Source of the DNA: Hominilimicola fabiformis
GTDB taxonomy: Bacteria > Bacillota > Clostridia > UBA1381
Direction of reading: 5' to 3'
Length of the DNA: 56,568 nucleotides
Assembly: GCF_020687385.1 (NCBI RefSeq)
Contig: NZ_JAJEQM010000019.1
Coordinates: forward strand, 1-56,568
This document shows positions 34,028-44,075 of the stretch, piece by piece. The notes under the pieces were generated by a model that worked only from the letters and a program-made list of their open reading frames with translations, was not told the DNA's origin and made no database searches. The translations under genes and the position numbers were made by a program. The stretch's first letter is position 1, and each line of letters opens with the position of its first letter.

Positions 34028-35386
34028 ATGTTTACAAGTGTAATTTTAGCGGCAGGAATGGGAACAAGAATGAAGTCGAAAATGCCGAAGGTACTTCATA
34101 AAGTATGCGGTAAACCGCTTTCAAAGTGGGTTATTGACGCGTCTGAGGCAGCAGGTGCGGACAAGGTTTGCGCGGTTGTCGGTCATAAGGCTGAAACGGT
34201 TAAAGAGGTACTCGGCGATGTGTGCGAATTTGCGTTGCAGGCTGAACAAAAAGGTACAGGTCACGCAGTTATGCAAGCTATCGACGTTATAAAAAATTCA
34301 AAGGGCGAGGTTGTTATTCTAAACGGTGACACTCCTCTTATAACTGCCGAAACAATAAACAAGGCTATTGAATATCACAAAAATAACGGCAATCAAGCAA
34401 CTGTTATAACCGCAATTCTTGACGATGCGACAGGTTACGGAAGAATTGTAAGAGATAATGACGGTTCTGTTTTGAAAATCGTTGAGCAAAAGGACGCAAG
34501 TAAAGAAGAAAAGAAAATAAACGAAGTAAATTCGGGAATGTACGTTTTTGACGCACAGTCGCTTGTATATGCACTTGATAAGATTACTCCGAACAACGCA
34601 CAAGGCGAATATTACCTTACAGATACTCTTGAAATACTTCTAAGTGCCGGTAAGAAAATCGGCGGTTACGCAATTTCGGACAATGACGAAATCAGAGGTA
34701 TAAACGACAGAGTACAGCTTAATGAAGCCGAGAAGATTATGCAAAAGCGTATTAATGAATACCATATGAGAAACGGTGTTACAATGCGTAATCCTGAAAG
34801 CGTTTATATCGAAGACGGCGTTGAAATCGGCAATGATACTGAAATTTGTCAGAACGTCACAATAAAGAGCGGTACAAAAATCGGCTCTGACTGCGTTATC
34901 GGTTCGGGAAGTATGCTTGACAGAGCGGTTATACATGACGGCGTTGACGTGTTAAGCTCAGTTATACTTGAATCGGAAGTTGACGAGGGTACACACGTAG
35001 GACCTTTTGCGTATATCAGACCTAATTGTCATGTGGGTAAGGAAGTTAAAGTCGGCGATTTTGTCGAACTTAAAAATTCAAATATTGACGACGGTACAAA
35101 GATTTCTCACCTTACATACATCGGCGACAGCGATGTCGGTAAAAGGGTAAACTTCGGCTGTGGTACTGTAACGTGTAACTATGACGGTAAGAAGAAATAC
35201 AGAACAACAATCGGTGACGATTGCTTTGTAGGCTGTAATACAAACTTCGTTTCGCCGATTAATGTCGGTGACGGCGTTTATATTGCCGCAGGTTCGACAA
35301 TAACAGAAGATATTCCTGAAAATAGCTTGTCTATCGCGCGTGCAAGACAGGTTAATAAAGAGGGTTGGAAGGATAAACGTAAGTAA
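34028..35386 (+). CDS. glmU: Bifunctional UDP-GlcNAc pyrophosphorylase/glucosamine-1-phosphate acetyltransferase
   Basis: GlmU makes UDP-GlcNAc, the precursor of peptidoglycan and other wall polymers. The 452 residues comprise the uridylyltransferase with LAAGMGTRMKSKMPKVLH and LNGDTPLI, and a left-handed beta-helix of hexapeptide repeats with the acetyltransferase site (FAYIRPNCHVG, KISHLTYIGDSDVG, GCGTVTCNYDGKKK). It supplies the substrate of the wecB-like and TagO/WecA-like enzymes encoded about 12 kb downstream. Confidence 0.98.
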   Translation: MFTSVILAAGMGTRMKSKMPKVLHKVCGKPLSKWVIDASEAAGADKVCAVVGHKAETVKEVLGDVCEFALQAEQKGTGHAVMQAIDVIKNSKGEVVILNGDTPLITAETINKAIEYHKNNGNQATVITAILDDATGYGRIVRDNDGSVLKIVEQKDASKEEKKINEVNSGMYVFDAQSLVYALDKITPNNAQGEYYLTDTLEILLSAGKKIGGYAISDNDEIRGINDRVQLNEAEKIMQKRINEYHMRNGVTMRNPESVYIEDGVEIGNDTEICQNVTIKSGTKIGSDCVIGSGSMLDRAVIHDGVDVLSSVILESEVDEGTHVGPFAYIRPNCHVGKEVKVGDFVELKNSNIDDGTKISHLTYIGDSDVGKRVNFGCGTVTCNYDGKKKYRTTIGDDCFVGCNTNFVSPINVGDGVYIAAGSTITEDIPENSLSIARARQVNKEGWKDKRK

Positions 35387-35406
35387 TATGAGTTTTAAAG
35401 ATATTT

Positions 35407-35432
35407 GGGCAGATAAATTATCTGCCCTTTTT
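35407..35432 (+). terminator. Terminator-like hairpin between glmU and pth
   Basis: GGGCAGATA-AAT-TATCTGCCC is followed by TTTTT, 20 bases after the glmU stop. It could partly end the upstream transcript or attenuate pth-mfd. Confidence 0.6.
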
Positions 35433-35456
35433 GGACGTAAAGAGGAGATTATACCA

Positions 35457-36023
35457 ATGTATTTAATAGTGGGACTTGGAAATCCGGGTAAGCAGTACGA
35501 TATGACACGTCATAATATCGGATTTCACACAATAGACTATATTGCGGATAAGTACGGTGCAAAACTTACCAAATTAAAGTTTAAAGCGGTGTACGGTGAG
35601 GCGACAATAAGCGGTGAAAAGGTGTACCTTGTAAAACCGCAGACATATATGAATTTAAGCGGTGATTCAGTCGGTGAAATGGCACAGTTTTATAAAATAC
35701 CGCCTGAAAATATTATTGTAATCAATGACGATATATCTCTTGATGTAGGCAGAATAAGAGTAAGACCGAAAGGAAGTGCCGGCGGTCACAACGGACTTAA
35801 ATCTATAATATACCGTCTAAACAGCGATACATTCCCAAGAGTAAAAATGGGTGTCGGTGCACCGAAACACGAAGATTATGATTTGGCAGACTTTGTACTC
35901 GGCAGATTTACAAAGGAAGAAATTCCTGTAATGGAGGACGCAATAGTTAAAGCGGAAAAAGCCGTTGCGGAGATTATCAAAAACGGTGTACAGTCTGCGA
36001 TGAATAAGTATAACGGCAAATAA
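35457..36023 (+). CDS. pth: Peptidyl-tRNA hydrolase
   Basis: Pth releases peptides from prematurely dropped tRNAs. The 188 residues start MYLIVGLGNPGKQYDMTRHN, with the catalytic histidine in RHNIGF, and contain PQTYMNLSGDSV, NDDISLDVGRIR and GSAGGHNGLKSI. I chose ATG 35457 because AGAGGAG stands 9 bases before it. An in-frame ATG at 35388 would add 23 residues; such extensions occur in some Clostridia, but this one would be encoded across the hairpin at 35407 and has only a distant ribosome binding site. Confidence 0.95.
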   Translation: MYLIVGLGNPGKQYDMTRHNIGFHTIDYIADKYGAKLTKLKFKAVYGEATISGEKVYLVKPQTYMNLSGDSVGEMAQFYKIPPENIIVINDDISLDVGRIRVRPKGSAGGHNGLKSIIYRLNSDTFPRVKMGVGAPKHEDYDLADFVLGRFTKEEIPVMEDAIVKAEKAVAEIIKNGVQSAMNKYNGK

Positions 36024-36090
36024 AAAAGTGCATTTTGTCCGTCCACGACAAGGTGTGTAAAGAACGGTTGTGGGCAGAAAGGCTGTAAAT

Positions 36091-39000
36091 ATGAATTTTT
36101 CTGATATTTTAAACGATTATGCACCGTATAAAGGCATAGTAGAAAATCTTAATAATACGCCTGTTTCTGTTGCGGGAATAGTTGAATCGGCTCAGGGACA
36201 GCTTATTTATTCGCTGAAAAATGAAAATAAATCCTCTGCGCTTGTTGTGTGTTACAGTGATATGGAGGCGAGAAAACTTTATTCGGATATGGAATTGTAT
36301 TCGGATAATGTCTTGTATTTTCCGACAAAGGAATATATTTTCTATAATATCGAAACCTCCGGTCATCAGAACGAGCACGCAAGAATTTCCGTTATACAGA
36401 AACTTGTAAGCGGCGGCGATTATATAGTTGTGACAAGCCTTGACGCAATTCTGCAGTATACTTGCGATAAAGAAGAATTTGAGAGCCTTTGTATAGATTT
36501 TGAGCTTGGAAAAACGTTTAATCTTGAAAAACTGACGGAGGACCTTGTTGTAATGGGTTACTCAAGAGAGGACAGCGTTGAGGGTGCGGGACAGTTCGCA
36601 ATCCGCGGCGGAATACTTGATATATTTCCTGTCGGCAACGAAAATCCGTACAGAATCGAATTTTTTGATGATGAAACCGACTCTATAAGAGAGTTTGACA
36701 CATATACTCAGCGTTCGCTTGATAAGATTGACTTCGCACGTGTGACAACGGCGAATGAGGCGGTTATCACTGACGAAAAACGTGACAGAATTATAGCAGA
36801 GCTTGAAAAACGCATAAGAAGTGCAAAACGTAAAAAGAGTGACGAAAGCTATTTTATCGAAACAACCGAATCGGATATAGAAAGCTTTAAGGAAGTAAGA
36901 TATTTCCCGTCAATAGACAAATATGTATCGCTTGTATATGACAAAATACCGTCAATTACCGATTATTTTTCGGATAATGACCTTGTGTTTATAATTGACC
37001 CGAAACGTATAAGCGAGCGTGGCAAGACGTTTGAATGGGAGAAAAACGAAGTAGTAGCCGAACTTAAAGAAAAGGGAATAATCGGTGCTGCAAAGGATAG
37101 TTTTTATTGCTCATATCACGATAAAGTGCATGAAATGTCGGCGAAAAAACTTATATCGCTTGATGTTCTTTCTCATTCGTCAACCGACTTTAAATACAAG
37201 CACCTTGAAACATTCACAACTAAAACAACTGTTTCGTTCCACGGTAAAATCGAGTATTTGTATGAAGATTTGAGGAATTGGCAAAGTAAAAATTATACTG
37301 TCGCAATTCTTTGTACGTCAAGAGGTCGCGGCGAAAACCTTGCAGGTGTGCTTGTTGACAAGGGGATAAGAGCGAGATTTATCGGTGATGACGCAAATAA
37401 AGCAAATTTCAATAAAGGCGAAACCGTTATAATAAAGGGTGAACTTAATAAGGGGTTTGAGTATCCCGAAATTAATTTTGTGCTTGTTTCCGACAGAGAA
37501 ATTTTTGAAACAAAGAAAAGCCGTTCAAGACGTAAAGTTGAAAATGCAAACAGAATTAAGAATTACACAGATATAAGTGTAGGCGACTACGTTGTACATC
37601 AAACGCACGGTATCGGTCAATATATGGGTACAAAGAAAATGGTTGTCGGCGGTATAACAAAGGATTACCTTAAAATTCAGTATCAAGGCACAGATTCTTT
37701 GTATATTCCGATTGACCAGCTTAATCTGCTTTATAAATATGTCGGCAATACCGATAAAAAGCTGAAACTTAATAAGCTCGGCAGTAACGAATGGAACAAG
37801 ACAAAGCAGAGAGTAAAACAGTCAACGGAAGAATTGGCGAAAAAACTTGTTGCACTTTATGCGGAACGTGAGAAGGCAAAAGGTTTTGCGTACAGTGAAG
37901 ACACACCTTGGCAACGTGATTTTGAAGATACGTTCCCATATCAGGAAACGGACGACCAGTTAAGGTCGATTGAAGAAGTTAAAGGCGATATGGAAAGCCA
38001 AAAGCCGATGGACAGACTTCTTTGCGGTGACGTTGGTTTCGGTAAAACGGAAATTGCACTTCGTGCGGCATTTAAGGCGGTCGGCGACTCAAAACAAGTC
38101 GCATATCTTTGCCCTACGACAATTCTTGCAATGCAGCATTATGAAACGTTTTTAAAACGTATGGAAAGTTTTCCGATAAAGGTTGAAATGCTGTCGCGTT
38201 TCCGTACCGCGTCCGAGCAAAAACGTATTTTGAAAAAACTTAAAACGGGCGAAATTGATATAATTATCGGAACGCACAGAATACTTTCAAAGGACTTGGA
38301 ATTTAAAGATTTGGGATTGCTTATCATAGACGAGGAACAGAGATTTGGTGTTGCACACAAGGAACGGTTAAAGGAATTAAAGCAAAATATAGACGTTCTG
38401 ACAATGACTGCAACGCCTATACCGCGTACCTTGCATATGGCAATGACGGGTGTAAGAGATATGAGTGTGCTTTCGGAACCACCCGAAAACAGATACCCTG
38501 TACAGACGTATGTTTTGGAGGACAATCCGGCAGTTATAGCGGACGCTGTCAGAAATGAACTGTCACGCGGAGGACAGGTGTTTTATCTGTATAACCGTGT
38601 ACAGGGAATATACAGAAAAGCGGAATGGATACGTTCAATGTTCCCCGATATAACCGTTGCAGTCGGTCACGGTAAGATGAAAGAGGACGAACTTGAAGAT
38701 ATTATGTACGATATGGTAAACGGCAAAACCGACGTACTTGTCTGTACGACTATTATCGAAACAGGTCTTGACATTCCGAATGCGAATACGATTATAATTG
38801 AAAATGCCGATAAAATGGGACTTTCACAGCTTTATCAGTTAAGAGGACGTGTCGGACGTTCAAATCGTGCGGCATATGCGTATTTGACGTATCACAGAGA
38901 TAAGATATTATCGGATATTGCGTCAAAAAGACTTCGTGCGGTAAAGGAATTTACCGAGTTCGGTTCGGGATTTAAAATCGCAATGCGTGACCTTGAGATC

Positions 39001-39600
39001 AGAGGCGCAGGCAATATTTTAGGACCTGAACAGCACGGACATATGGACGCAGTCGGCTACGATATGTACTGTAAATTGCTGAAAGAAAGCGTTGATGAGG
39101 CACAGGGTATTAAGATTGACGATGTGCAGGACGCTGCGATTGATATAAATATTGACGCATATTTGCCTGAAAGCTATATCAGAAACCACAATCAACGTAT
39201 TGATATATACAAGAAAATCGCGGCAATCGAAACGGAGGACGATAAGTTTGAAATCGAGGACGAACTTATCGACAGATTCGGTGATATACCGAGAGCCGTA
39301 CAAAATATTATCGAAGTTGCGTCACTTAAAACGTATGCCAAAGAATGTGGTATATATGAAATAGCACAGAGCGGTGACAATCTTTTGATGAAATTCGGCG
39401 AAAATTACGTTGACGCAAATCTTATTATGGGACTTGATAAAATGTTCCCTAAACGCATAAAGCTGTTGTCGGGCGACAAACCTGTCATAAGCTATGCGAT
39501 TAAGGGTGAATATAAGAAAATCTTGAATATTGTAAATAATTTGTTAAGTACAATAAAGGAATTGCAAAGTGCCGAAAAAGATAGTATAATAAAATCATAA
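36091..39600 (+). CDS. mfd: Transcription-repair coupling factor
   Basis: Mfd removes stalled RNA polymerase and recruits UvrA to lesions. The 1169 residues cover the UvrB-like N-terminal domains (EGAGQFAIRGGILDIFP), the CarD-like polymerase-binding domain (GDYVVHQTHGIGQYMG), and the RecG-like helicase with Walker A CGDVGFGKTEIA, DEEQRFG and TATPIPRTL, and the motif VI region LRGRVGRSNRAAYAY. A C-terminal TRCF domain closes it. The ATG at 36091 is preferred over the GTG at 36070 because GAAAGG lies 8 bases ahead. The pth-mfd order is conserved in Firmicutes. Confidence 0.97.
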   Translation: MNFSDILNDYAPYKGIVENLNNTPVSVAGIVESAQGQLIYSLKNENKSSALVVCYSDMEARKLYSDMELYSDNVLYFPTKEYIFYNIETSGHQNEHARISVIQKLVSGGDYIVVTSLDAILQYTCDKEEFESLCIDFELGKTFNLEKLTEDLVVMGYSREDSVEGAGQFAIRGGILDIFPVGNENPYRIEFFDDETDSIREFDTYTQRSLDKIDFARVTTANEAVITDEKRDRIIAELEKRIRSAKRKKSDESYFIETTESDIESFKEVRYFPSIDKYVSLVYDKIPSITDYFSDNDLVFIIDPKRISERGKTFEWEKNEVVAELKEKGIIGAAKDSFYCSYHDKVHEMSAKKLISLDVLSHSSTDFKYKHLETFTTKTTVSFHGKIEYLYEDLRNWQSKNYTVAILCTSRGRGENLAGVLVDKGIRARFIGDDANKANFNKGETVIIKGELNKGFEYPEINFVLVSDREIFETKKSRSRRKVENANRIKNYTDISVGDYVVHQTHGIGQYMGTKKMVVGGITKDYLKIQYQGTDSLYIPIDQLNLLYKYVGNTDKKLKLNKLGSNEWNKTKQRVKQSTEELAKKLVALYAEREKAKGFAYSEDTPWQRDFEDTFPYQETDDQLRSIEEVKGDMESQKPMDRLLCGDVGFGKTEIALRAAFKAVGDSKQVAYLCPTTILAMQHYETFLKRMESFPIKVEMLSRFRTASEQKRILKKLKTGEIDIIIGTHRILSKDLEFKDLGLLIIDEEQRFGVAHKERLKELKQNIDVLTMTATPIPRTLHMAMTGVRDMSVLSEPPENRYPVQTYVLEDNPAVIADAVRNELSRGGQVFYLYNRVQGIYRKAEWIRSMFPDITVAVGHGKMKEDELEDIMYDMVNGKTDVLVCTTIIETGLDIPNANTIIIENADKMGLSQLYQLRGRVGRSNRAAYAYLTYHRDKILSDIASKRLRAVKEFTEFGSGFKIAMRDLEIRGAGNILGPEQHGHMDAVGYDMYCKLLKESVDEAQGIKIDDVQDAAIDINIDAYLPESYIRNHNQRIDIYKKIAAIETEDDKFEIEDELIDRFGDIPRAVQNIIEVASLKTYAKECGIYEIAQSGDNLLMKFGENYVDANLIMGLDKMFPKRIKLLSGDKPVISYAIKGEYKKILNIVNNLLSTIKELQSAEKDSIIKS

Positions 39601-39620
39601 GATTTTAAGGAGAAAGACAT

Positions 39621-40571
39621 ATGAAATATACAAAACTTGCGGCAGTGGCATTGGCAAGCGTGATGATGTTGAGTGCCTGCGGTCAAAGTGCAAATAGCGA
39701 CAATCCGATTGTTATGACTGTCGGAGATACACAGATTACCGAGAGTGAATTTAACTATTATATGAACACATATAAGGAAAATTACAATATGGGTCAGGCG
39801 AAAAAATCATCGCTTGAATACTGCCAAAGAAACCAGCTTATCGTTGAAGTGGCAAAGGCGATGGATATAAAACTTGACAGTGACACACAGTCTAAATTAA
39901 AGGATTATCAAAAGTCGATAAAAGATTCTTATGACCGTGAGGGCGGATATAAGAAGTTTTTAAAGGACAATAACCTGACTGATGATTATATTGATATGCT
40001 TGCGTCGGTAAGCTGCTATACGGACGCATTGAAGAAACAAACGGAAACACCAACATTTACGGAAGATGAATTGCGTGAATATTTTAAAGAACATTACAGA
40101 CGTGTCAAGTATGTGTTGATTTCGACTATCGACTCACAAACCGGTGACGAAGTATCGGACGACAAAAAGGAAGAGGCAAAGAAAACAGCGGAAGAAGTTT
40201 TGGAAAAAGCACAAAACGGTGAAGATTTTGACACGCTTATAAGCGATTATTCACCGAATACCGCAAATGATTCCGATGAAAACGGATATATTTTCACCGA
40301 TAACGAAACAGGTATAGAATTTGAAGAAGGCGTTGATTCGATAAAAGCCGACGAATTTACACTTGTTCAGTCAGATTCGGGATATTATGTAATAAAACGA
40401 TTGCCGCTTGACGAATCACAGGAATGTTTTGAAGAAGAATATGAAAATGAGGCGGAAACTATCAATACTACAATGCAGAACAACGCATTTTACGAACAAG
40501 TTAAAAAATGGTCTGACGAATACGGTATAAAAGTTACCGTAAATGACGAAGTTTTAGACAAAATAAATTAA
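39621..40571 (+). CDS. PrsA-like lipoprotein foldase (parvulin family)
   Basis: The 316-residue protein has a lipoprotein signal (VALASVMMLSAC, Cys lipidated) and an N-terminal SurA-like helical region with GDTQITESEFNYY. A parvulin-like domain (about 150-250) follows, including VKYVLIST, AQNGEDFDTLISDYS and FTLVQSDSGYYVIKR. It should assist folding of secreted proteins outside the membrane. The peptidyl-prolyl isomerase loop appears shortened, so chaperone function may dominate. It follows mfd by 20 bases and ends the operon at a strong terminator. Confidence 0.88.
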   Translation: MKYTKLAAVALASVMMLSACGQSANSDNPIVMTVGDTQITESEFNYYMNTYKENYNMGQAKKSSLEYCQRNQLIVEVAKAMDIKLDSDTQSKLKDYQKSIKDSYDREGGYKKFLKDNNLTDDYIDMLASVSCYTDALKKQTETPTFTEDELREYFKEHYRRVKYVLISTIDSQTGDEVSDDKKEEAKKTAEEVLEKAQNGEDFDTLISDYSPNTANDSDENGYIFTDNETGIEFEEGVDSIKADEFTLVQSDSGYYVIKRLPLDESQECFEEEYENEAETINTTMQNNAFYEQVKKWSDEYGIKVTVNDEVLDKIN

Positions 40572-40583
40572 TGAAATTATTAA

Positions 40584-40620
40584 ATCAGAGTATAACATTC
40601 TGTTATACTCTGATTTTTTT
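40584..40620 (+). terminator. Terminator after the prsA-like gene
   Basis: A 14-bp perfect stem (40584-40597 with 40601-40614, loop TTC) is followed by a T run. Confidence 0.9.
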
Positions 40621-40650
40621 GCTTTATGCGAAAAAAATTCCCAAAAACCA

Positions 40651-40679
40651 TTGATATTAGAGTTCATTTTAGGTATAAT
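40651..40679 (+). promoter_or_regulatory. gltX promoter
   Basis: TTGATA-N17-TATAAT. No T-box motif is present in the short leader. Confidence 0.75.
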
Positions 40680-40726
40680 AATATAGAATAGGTATATTAG
40701 CTATAATGAAAGGAATTAATAAAAAA

Positions 40727-42385
40727 ATGGACAGTAATAAACAAATGGCAGATCTTTTGTTCAAGAATATAACAAAAACTCCCGACGATTACGAACAAAT
40801 GTATCCCAAAAGAAATCTTGAAGAGGGTGCGGTTGTAACTCGTTTTGCACCAAGTCCGACAGGATTTTTGCATTTCGGCGGATTGTTTGCCGCATTTATC
40901 GGAAAGACGGCGACAAAGTCAACAAACGGTGTATTCTATCTGAGAATAGAAGATACCGATAAAAAACGTGAGGTTGAAAACGGTGTAAGCCTTATAGTAA
41001 AGGGACTTAACGATTTCGGTATAGAAATCGATGAGGGTATGCTGTCAGAAACTGACGAAAAGGGTGCATACGGTCCATATACTCAAAGTAAGAGAAAAGA
41101 TATATATCAGGCATATGTTAAGTCACTTGTTGAGCAGGGACTTGCATATCCGTGCTTTATGACGGAAGAAGAACTTGCAACAATCAGAGAAAAGCAGGAA
41201 AGTGAAAAATTACTTCCTGGTGTGTACGGTGAATTTGCAAAGTATCGCGACATCACTGTTGAAGAGGCACAAAAGAGAATTGAAAACGGCGATGAATACG
41301 TTGTAAGATTGAAGTCACCGGGTAAGGAAGACAAGAGAATTAAGTTTAAGGATGTTATCAAGGGCGAAATTGAAATGCCTGAAAATATTCTTGACGTTGT
41401 ACTTTTGAAAAAGGACGGAACTCCTACATACCACTTTGCTCACGTTGTTGACGACCATTTAATGCGTACAACTCACGTTATTCGTGGTGACGAATGGATT
41501 TCATCAGTGCCGATACATTTGCAGTTGTTCTGGCTATGCGGTTTAAAACCGCCTAAGTATGCGCACATTTCGCCTATTATGAAAGAGGAAAACGGCGGTA
41601 AGCGTAAACTTTCAAAGAGAAAAGACCCTGAGGCGGCAGTAAGCTATTACAGTGAGGTCGGTTATCCGAAAGGCGCAATTTGGGAATACTTAATGACGCT
41701 TGCCAATTCAAATTATGAAGATTGGCGTCTTGCAAATCCTAATGAGGATATAGACAACTTTAAGTTTTCGTTCTCGAAAATGAGTAAAGCAGGCGCACTT
41801 TTCGATATGGTTAAGCTTGCGGACGTAAGCAAAAACTATATTTGCCGTTTGAGTGCGGAAGAAGTTTATGAAATGGTTACTGATTGGGCAAAGGAAAACA
41901 ATAAGAAACTATACAAACTTCTTGTTGATGACGAAGAATATGCAAAGGCAATATTTGCGATAGAGCGTGGAAACGCAAAACCGCGTAAAGATATTTCGGC
42001 TTGGACAGACGTTGAAAATTACGTTTCGTATTTCTATTCGGAGCTTTGGGACAGAAAATTTGATTTTCCGGATAATCTTTCAAATGATGATATGATAGAA
42101 ATACTTGAACTTTACAAGCAGATTTACGACGAAAACGTCAGCAGCGACGATTGGTTCCCGCAGGTAAGAGATATGGCGGAAACAATAGGTTATGCTAAAG
42201 CACCTAAGGTTTATAAAAAAGACCCTGATTCATATAAGGGACATGTCGGTGATGTCGCAGGCGTTATTCGTGTTGCGGCAACAGGCAGAAGAAATACTCC
42301 GGACCTTTACGAAATACTTCAAGTGCTTGGTAAGGACGAAGTGATGAAGAGATTTGACGAAGCAATAGAAAGTTTAAGGGGATAA
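40727..42385 (+). CDS. gltX: Glutamyl-tRNA synthetase
   Basis: The enzyme charges tRNA-Glu (the CTC isoacceptor is in this window). The 552 residues show the class I signature FAPSPTGFLHFGG and the second motif as KRKLSKRKD, with HFAHVVDDHLMRTTHVIRGDEW between them. The start at 40727 has AAAGGA at a useful distance; the ATG at 40706 has no ribosome binding site and lies only about 20 bases after the predicted transcription start. glnS follows 6 bases after the stop, so both are co-transcribed. Confidence 0.95.
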   Translation: MDSNKQMADLLFKNITKTPDDYEQMYPKRNLEEGAVVTRFAPSPTGFLHFGGLFAAFIGKTATKSTNGVFYLRIEDTDKKREVENGVSLIVKGLNDFGIEIDEGMLSETDEKGAYGPYTQSKRKDIYQAYVKSLVEQGLAYPCFMTEEELATIREKQESEKLLPGVYGEFAKYRDITVEEAQKRIENGDEYVVRLKSPGKEDKRIKFKDVIKGEIEMPENILDVVLLKKDGTPTYHFAHVVDDHLMRTTHVIRGDEWISSVPIHLQLFWLCGLKPPKYAHISPIMKEENGGKRKLSKRKDPEAAVSYYSEVGYPKGAIWEYLMTLANSNYEDWRLANPNEDIDNFKFSFSKMSKAGALFDMVKLADVSKNYICRLSAEEVYEMVTDWAKENNKKLYKLLVDDEEYAKAIFAIERGNAKPRKDISAWTDVENYVSYFYSELWDRKFDFPDNLSNDDMIEILELYKQIYDENVSSDDWFPQVRDMAETIGYAKAPKVYKKDPDSYKGHVGDVAGVIRVAATGRRNTPDLYEILQVLGKDEVMKRFDEAIESLRG

Positions 42386-42391
42386 AGATAT

Positions 42392-44059
42392 ATGGAAGAA
42401 ATATTCAGCAGAAATTTTATTGAAGAAGCAATAGACAAAGACCTTGAGGAAAAAGTGTACGACCATGTACAAACGCGTTTTCCTCCCGAACCTAACGGTT
42501 ATCTTCATATCGGACACGCAAAGGCTATAAGCATAGATTTCGGTATGGCTGAAAAGTATAACGGAAAATGTAACTTGCGTCTTGACGATACTAACCCTAC
42601 AAAGGAAGATACAGAATACGTTGACGCAATAATGGAGGATATAAAGTGGCTTGGTTTTAAGTGGGACAAGGTGCTTTATGCGTCTGATTATTTTGACGAT
42701 ATTTATGCGGCGGCTGTAAAACTTATCAAAAAGGGTAAGGCATATGTTGACGATTTGTCACCGGAAGAAATAAGAGAGTACAGAGGTACTCTTAAAACTC
42801 CAGGTAAGAACAGTCCGTACAGAGAAAGAACGATTGAAGAAAACTTTGATTTGTTCGAGAGAATGACAAATGGTGAATTTGCGGACGGTGCAAAGGTACT
42901 AAGAGCAAAAATCGATATGGCGTCACCTAACCTAAATATGCGTGACCCGATTATTTACAGAATACTTCGTGCACATCATCACAGAACAGGTGATAAGTGG
43001 GTAGTTTATCCTATGTATGACTTTGCACATCCTATTTCAGATACTGTTGAGGGTGTTACTCATTCGCTTTGTTCACTTGAATTTGAGGATCACAGACCGC
43101 TTTATGATTGGGTATTAAAAGAAGTCGGCTATGAAAGCCCTTCAAGACAGATTGAGTTCGCAAGAATGAATCTTAACTATACGCTTACAAGTAAAAGACG
43201 TTGTCTGAAACTTGTTCGTGAAAATATTGTGTCGGGTTGGGACGATCCGAGAATGTCAACACTATGCGGTATGCGCAGACGCGGTTACACACCTGAGGCT
43301 ATTCGTGATTTCTGCGAAAGAATCGGTGTTTCAAAAGCAAACAGCGTTGTTGACTTTGCTTTGCTTGAGGCTTGTATAAGAGAAGATTTGAATAAGAAAG
43401 CACCGAGAGCAATGGCGGTTTTAAGACCGATTAAACTTATAATCGACAATTATCCTGAAGATAAGGTTGAACAGATTGAAGTTGAAGTTAATCCTGAAAA
43501 TCCTGAAATGGGTAAGAGAACAGTAGAATTTTCGCGTGAACTTTATATAGAAGAAGACGACTTTATGGAGGACGCTCCGAAGAAGTATTTCAGACTTTCA
43601 CCCGGCAGAGAAGTAAGACTAAAAAGTGCGTATTACGTTACTTGCACAAGCTGTGAAAAGGACGAGAACGGCAATATTATTGCTGTACACTGCACATACG
43701 ATCCCGAAACCCGCGGCGGTGACTCACCTGACGGACGTAAGGTAAAGGGTACAATTCACTTTGTAAGTGCCGCACACGCAATAGACGCGGAAGTACGTCT
43801 TTACGACAGATTGTTTACGGTTGAAAATCCGTCTGACGAAACAGGCGTAAATGACTTTACAGACAATCTTAACAAAGATTCTATGATAGTTCTTAAAAAT
43901 GCAAAACTTGAAAGCAATTTGACAAATTTAAGTGTAGGAGATAAGTTCCAATTCCTTAGATTGGGATATTTCTGCGTTGATAAAGATTCAACACCTGAAA
44001 AGCCTGTTTTCAACAGAACTGTTGCATTAAAAGATTCATGGAAGAAAATTAATAAATAG
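42392..44059 (+). CDS. glnS: Glutaminyl-tRNA synthetase
   Basis: The enzyme charges tRNA-Gln directly. The 555 residues begin with [18 protein letters not shown] (the HIGH motif), contain [14 protein letters not shown] and [13 protein letters not shown] (a KMSKS variant), and end in the two-beta-barrel anticodon domain ([18 protein letters not shown]). Many Firmicutes lack this enzyme and make Gln-tRNA by transamidation, so its presence, next to gltX, is a lineage trait probably gained by ancient transfer. The gene is in the same transcript as gltX. Confidence 0.96.
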   Translation: MEEIFSRNFIEEAIDKDLEEKVYDHVQTRFPPEPNGYLHIGHAKAISIDFGMAEKYNGKCNLRLDDTNPTKEDTEYVDAIMEDIKWLGFKWDKVLYASDYFDDIYAAAVKLIKKGKAYVDDLSPEEIREYRGTLKTPGKNSPYRERTIEENFDLFERMTNGEFADGAKVLRAKIDMASPNLNMRDPIIYRILRAHHHRTGDKWVVYPMYDFAHPISDTVEGVTHSLCSLEFEDHRPLYDWVLKEVGYESPSRQIEFARMNLNYTLTSKRRCLKLVRENIVSGWDDPRMSTLCGMRRRGYTPEAIRDFCERIGVSKANSVVDFALLEACIREDLNKKAPRAMAVLRPIKLIIDNYPEDKVEQIEVEVNPENPEMGKRTVEFSRELYIEEDDFMEDAPKKYFRLSPGREVRLKSAYYVTCTSCEKDENGNIIAVHCTYDPETRGGDSPDGRKVKGTIHFVSAAHAIDAEVRLYDRLFTVENPSDETGVNDFTDNLNKDSMIVLKNAKLESNLTNLSVGDKFQFLRLGYFCVDKDSTPEKPVFNRTVALKDSWKKINK

Positions 44060-44075
44060 AAAGAAGTTTTGAAAA

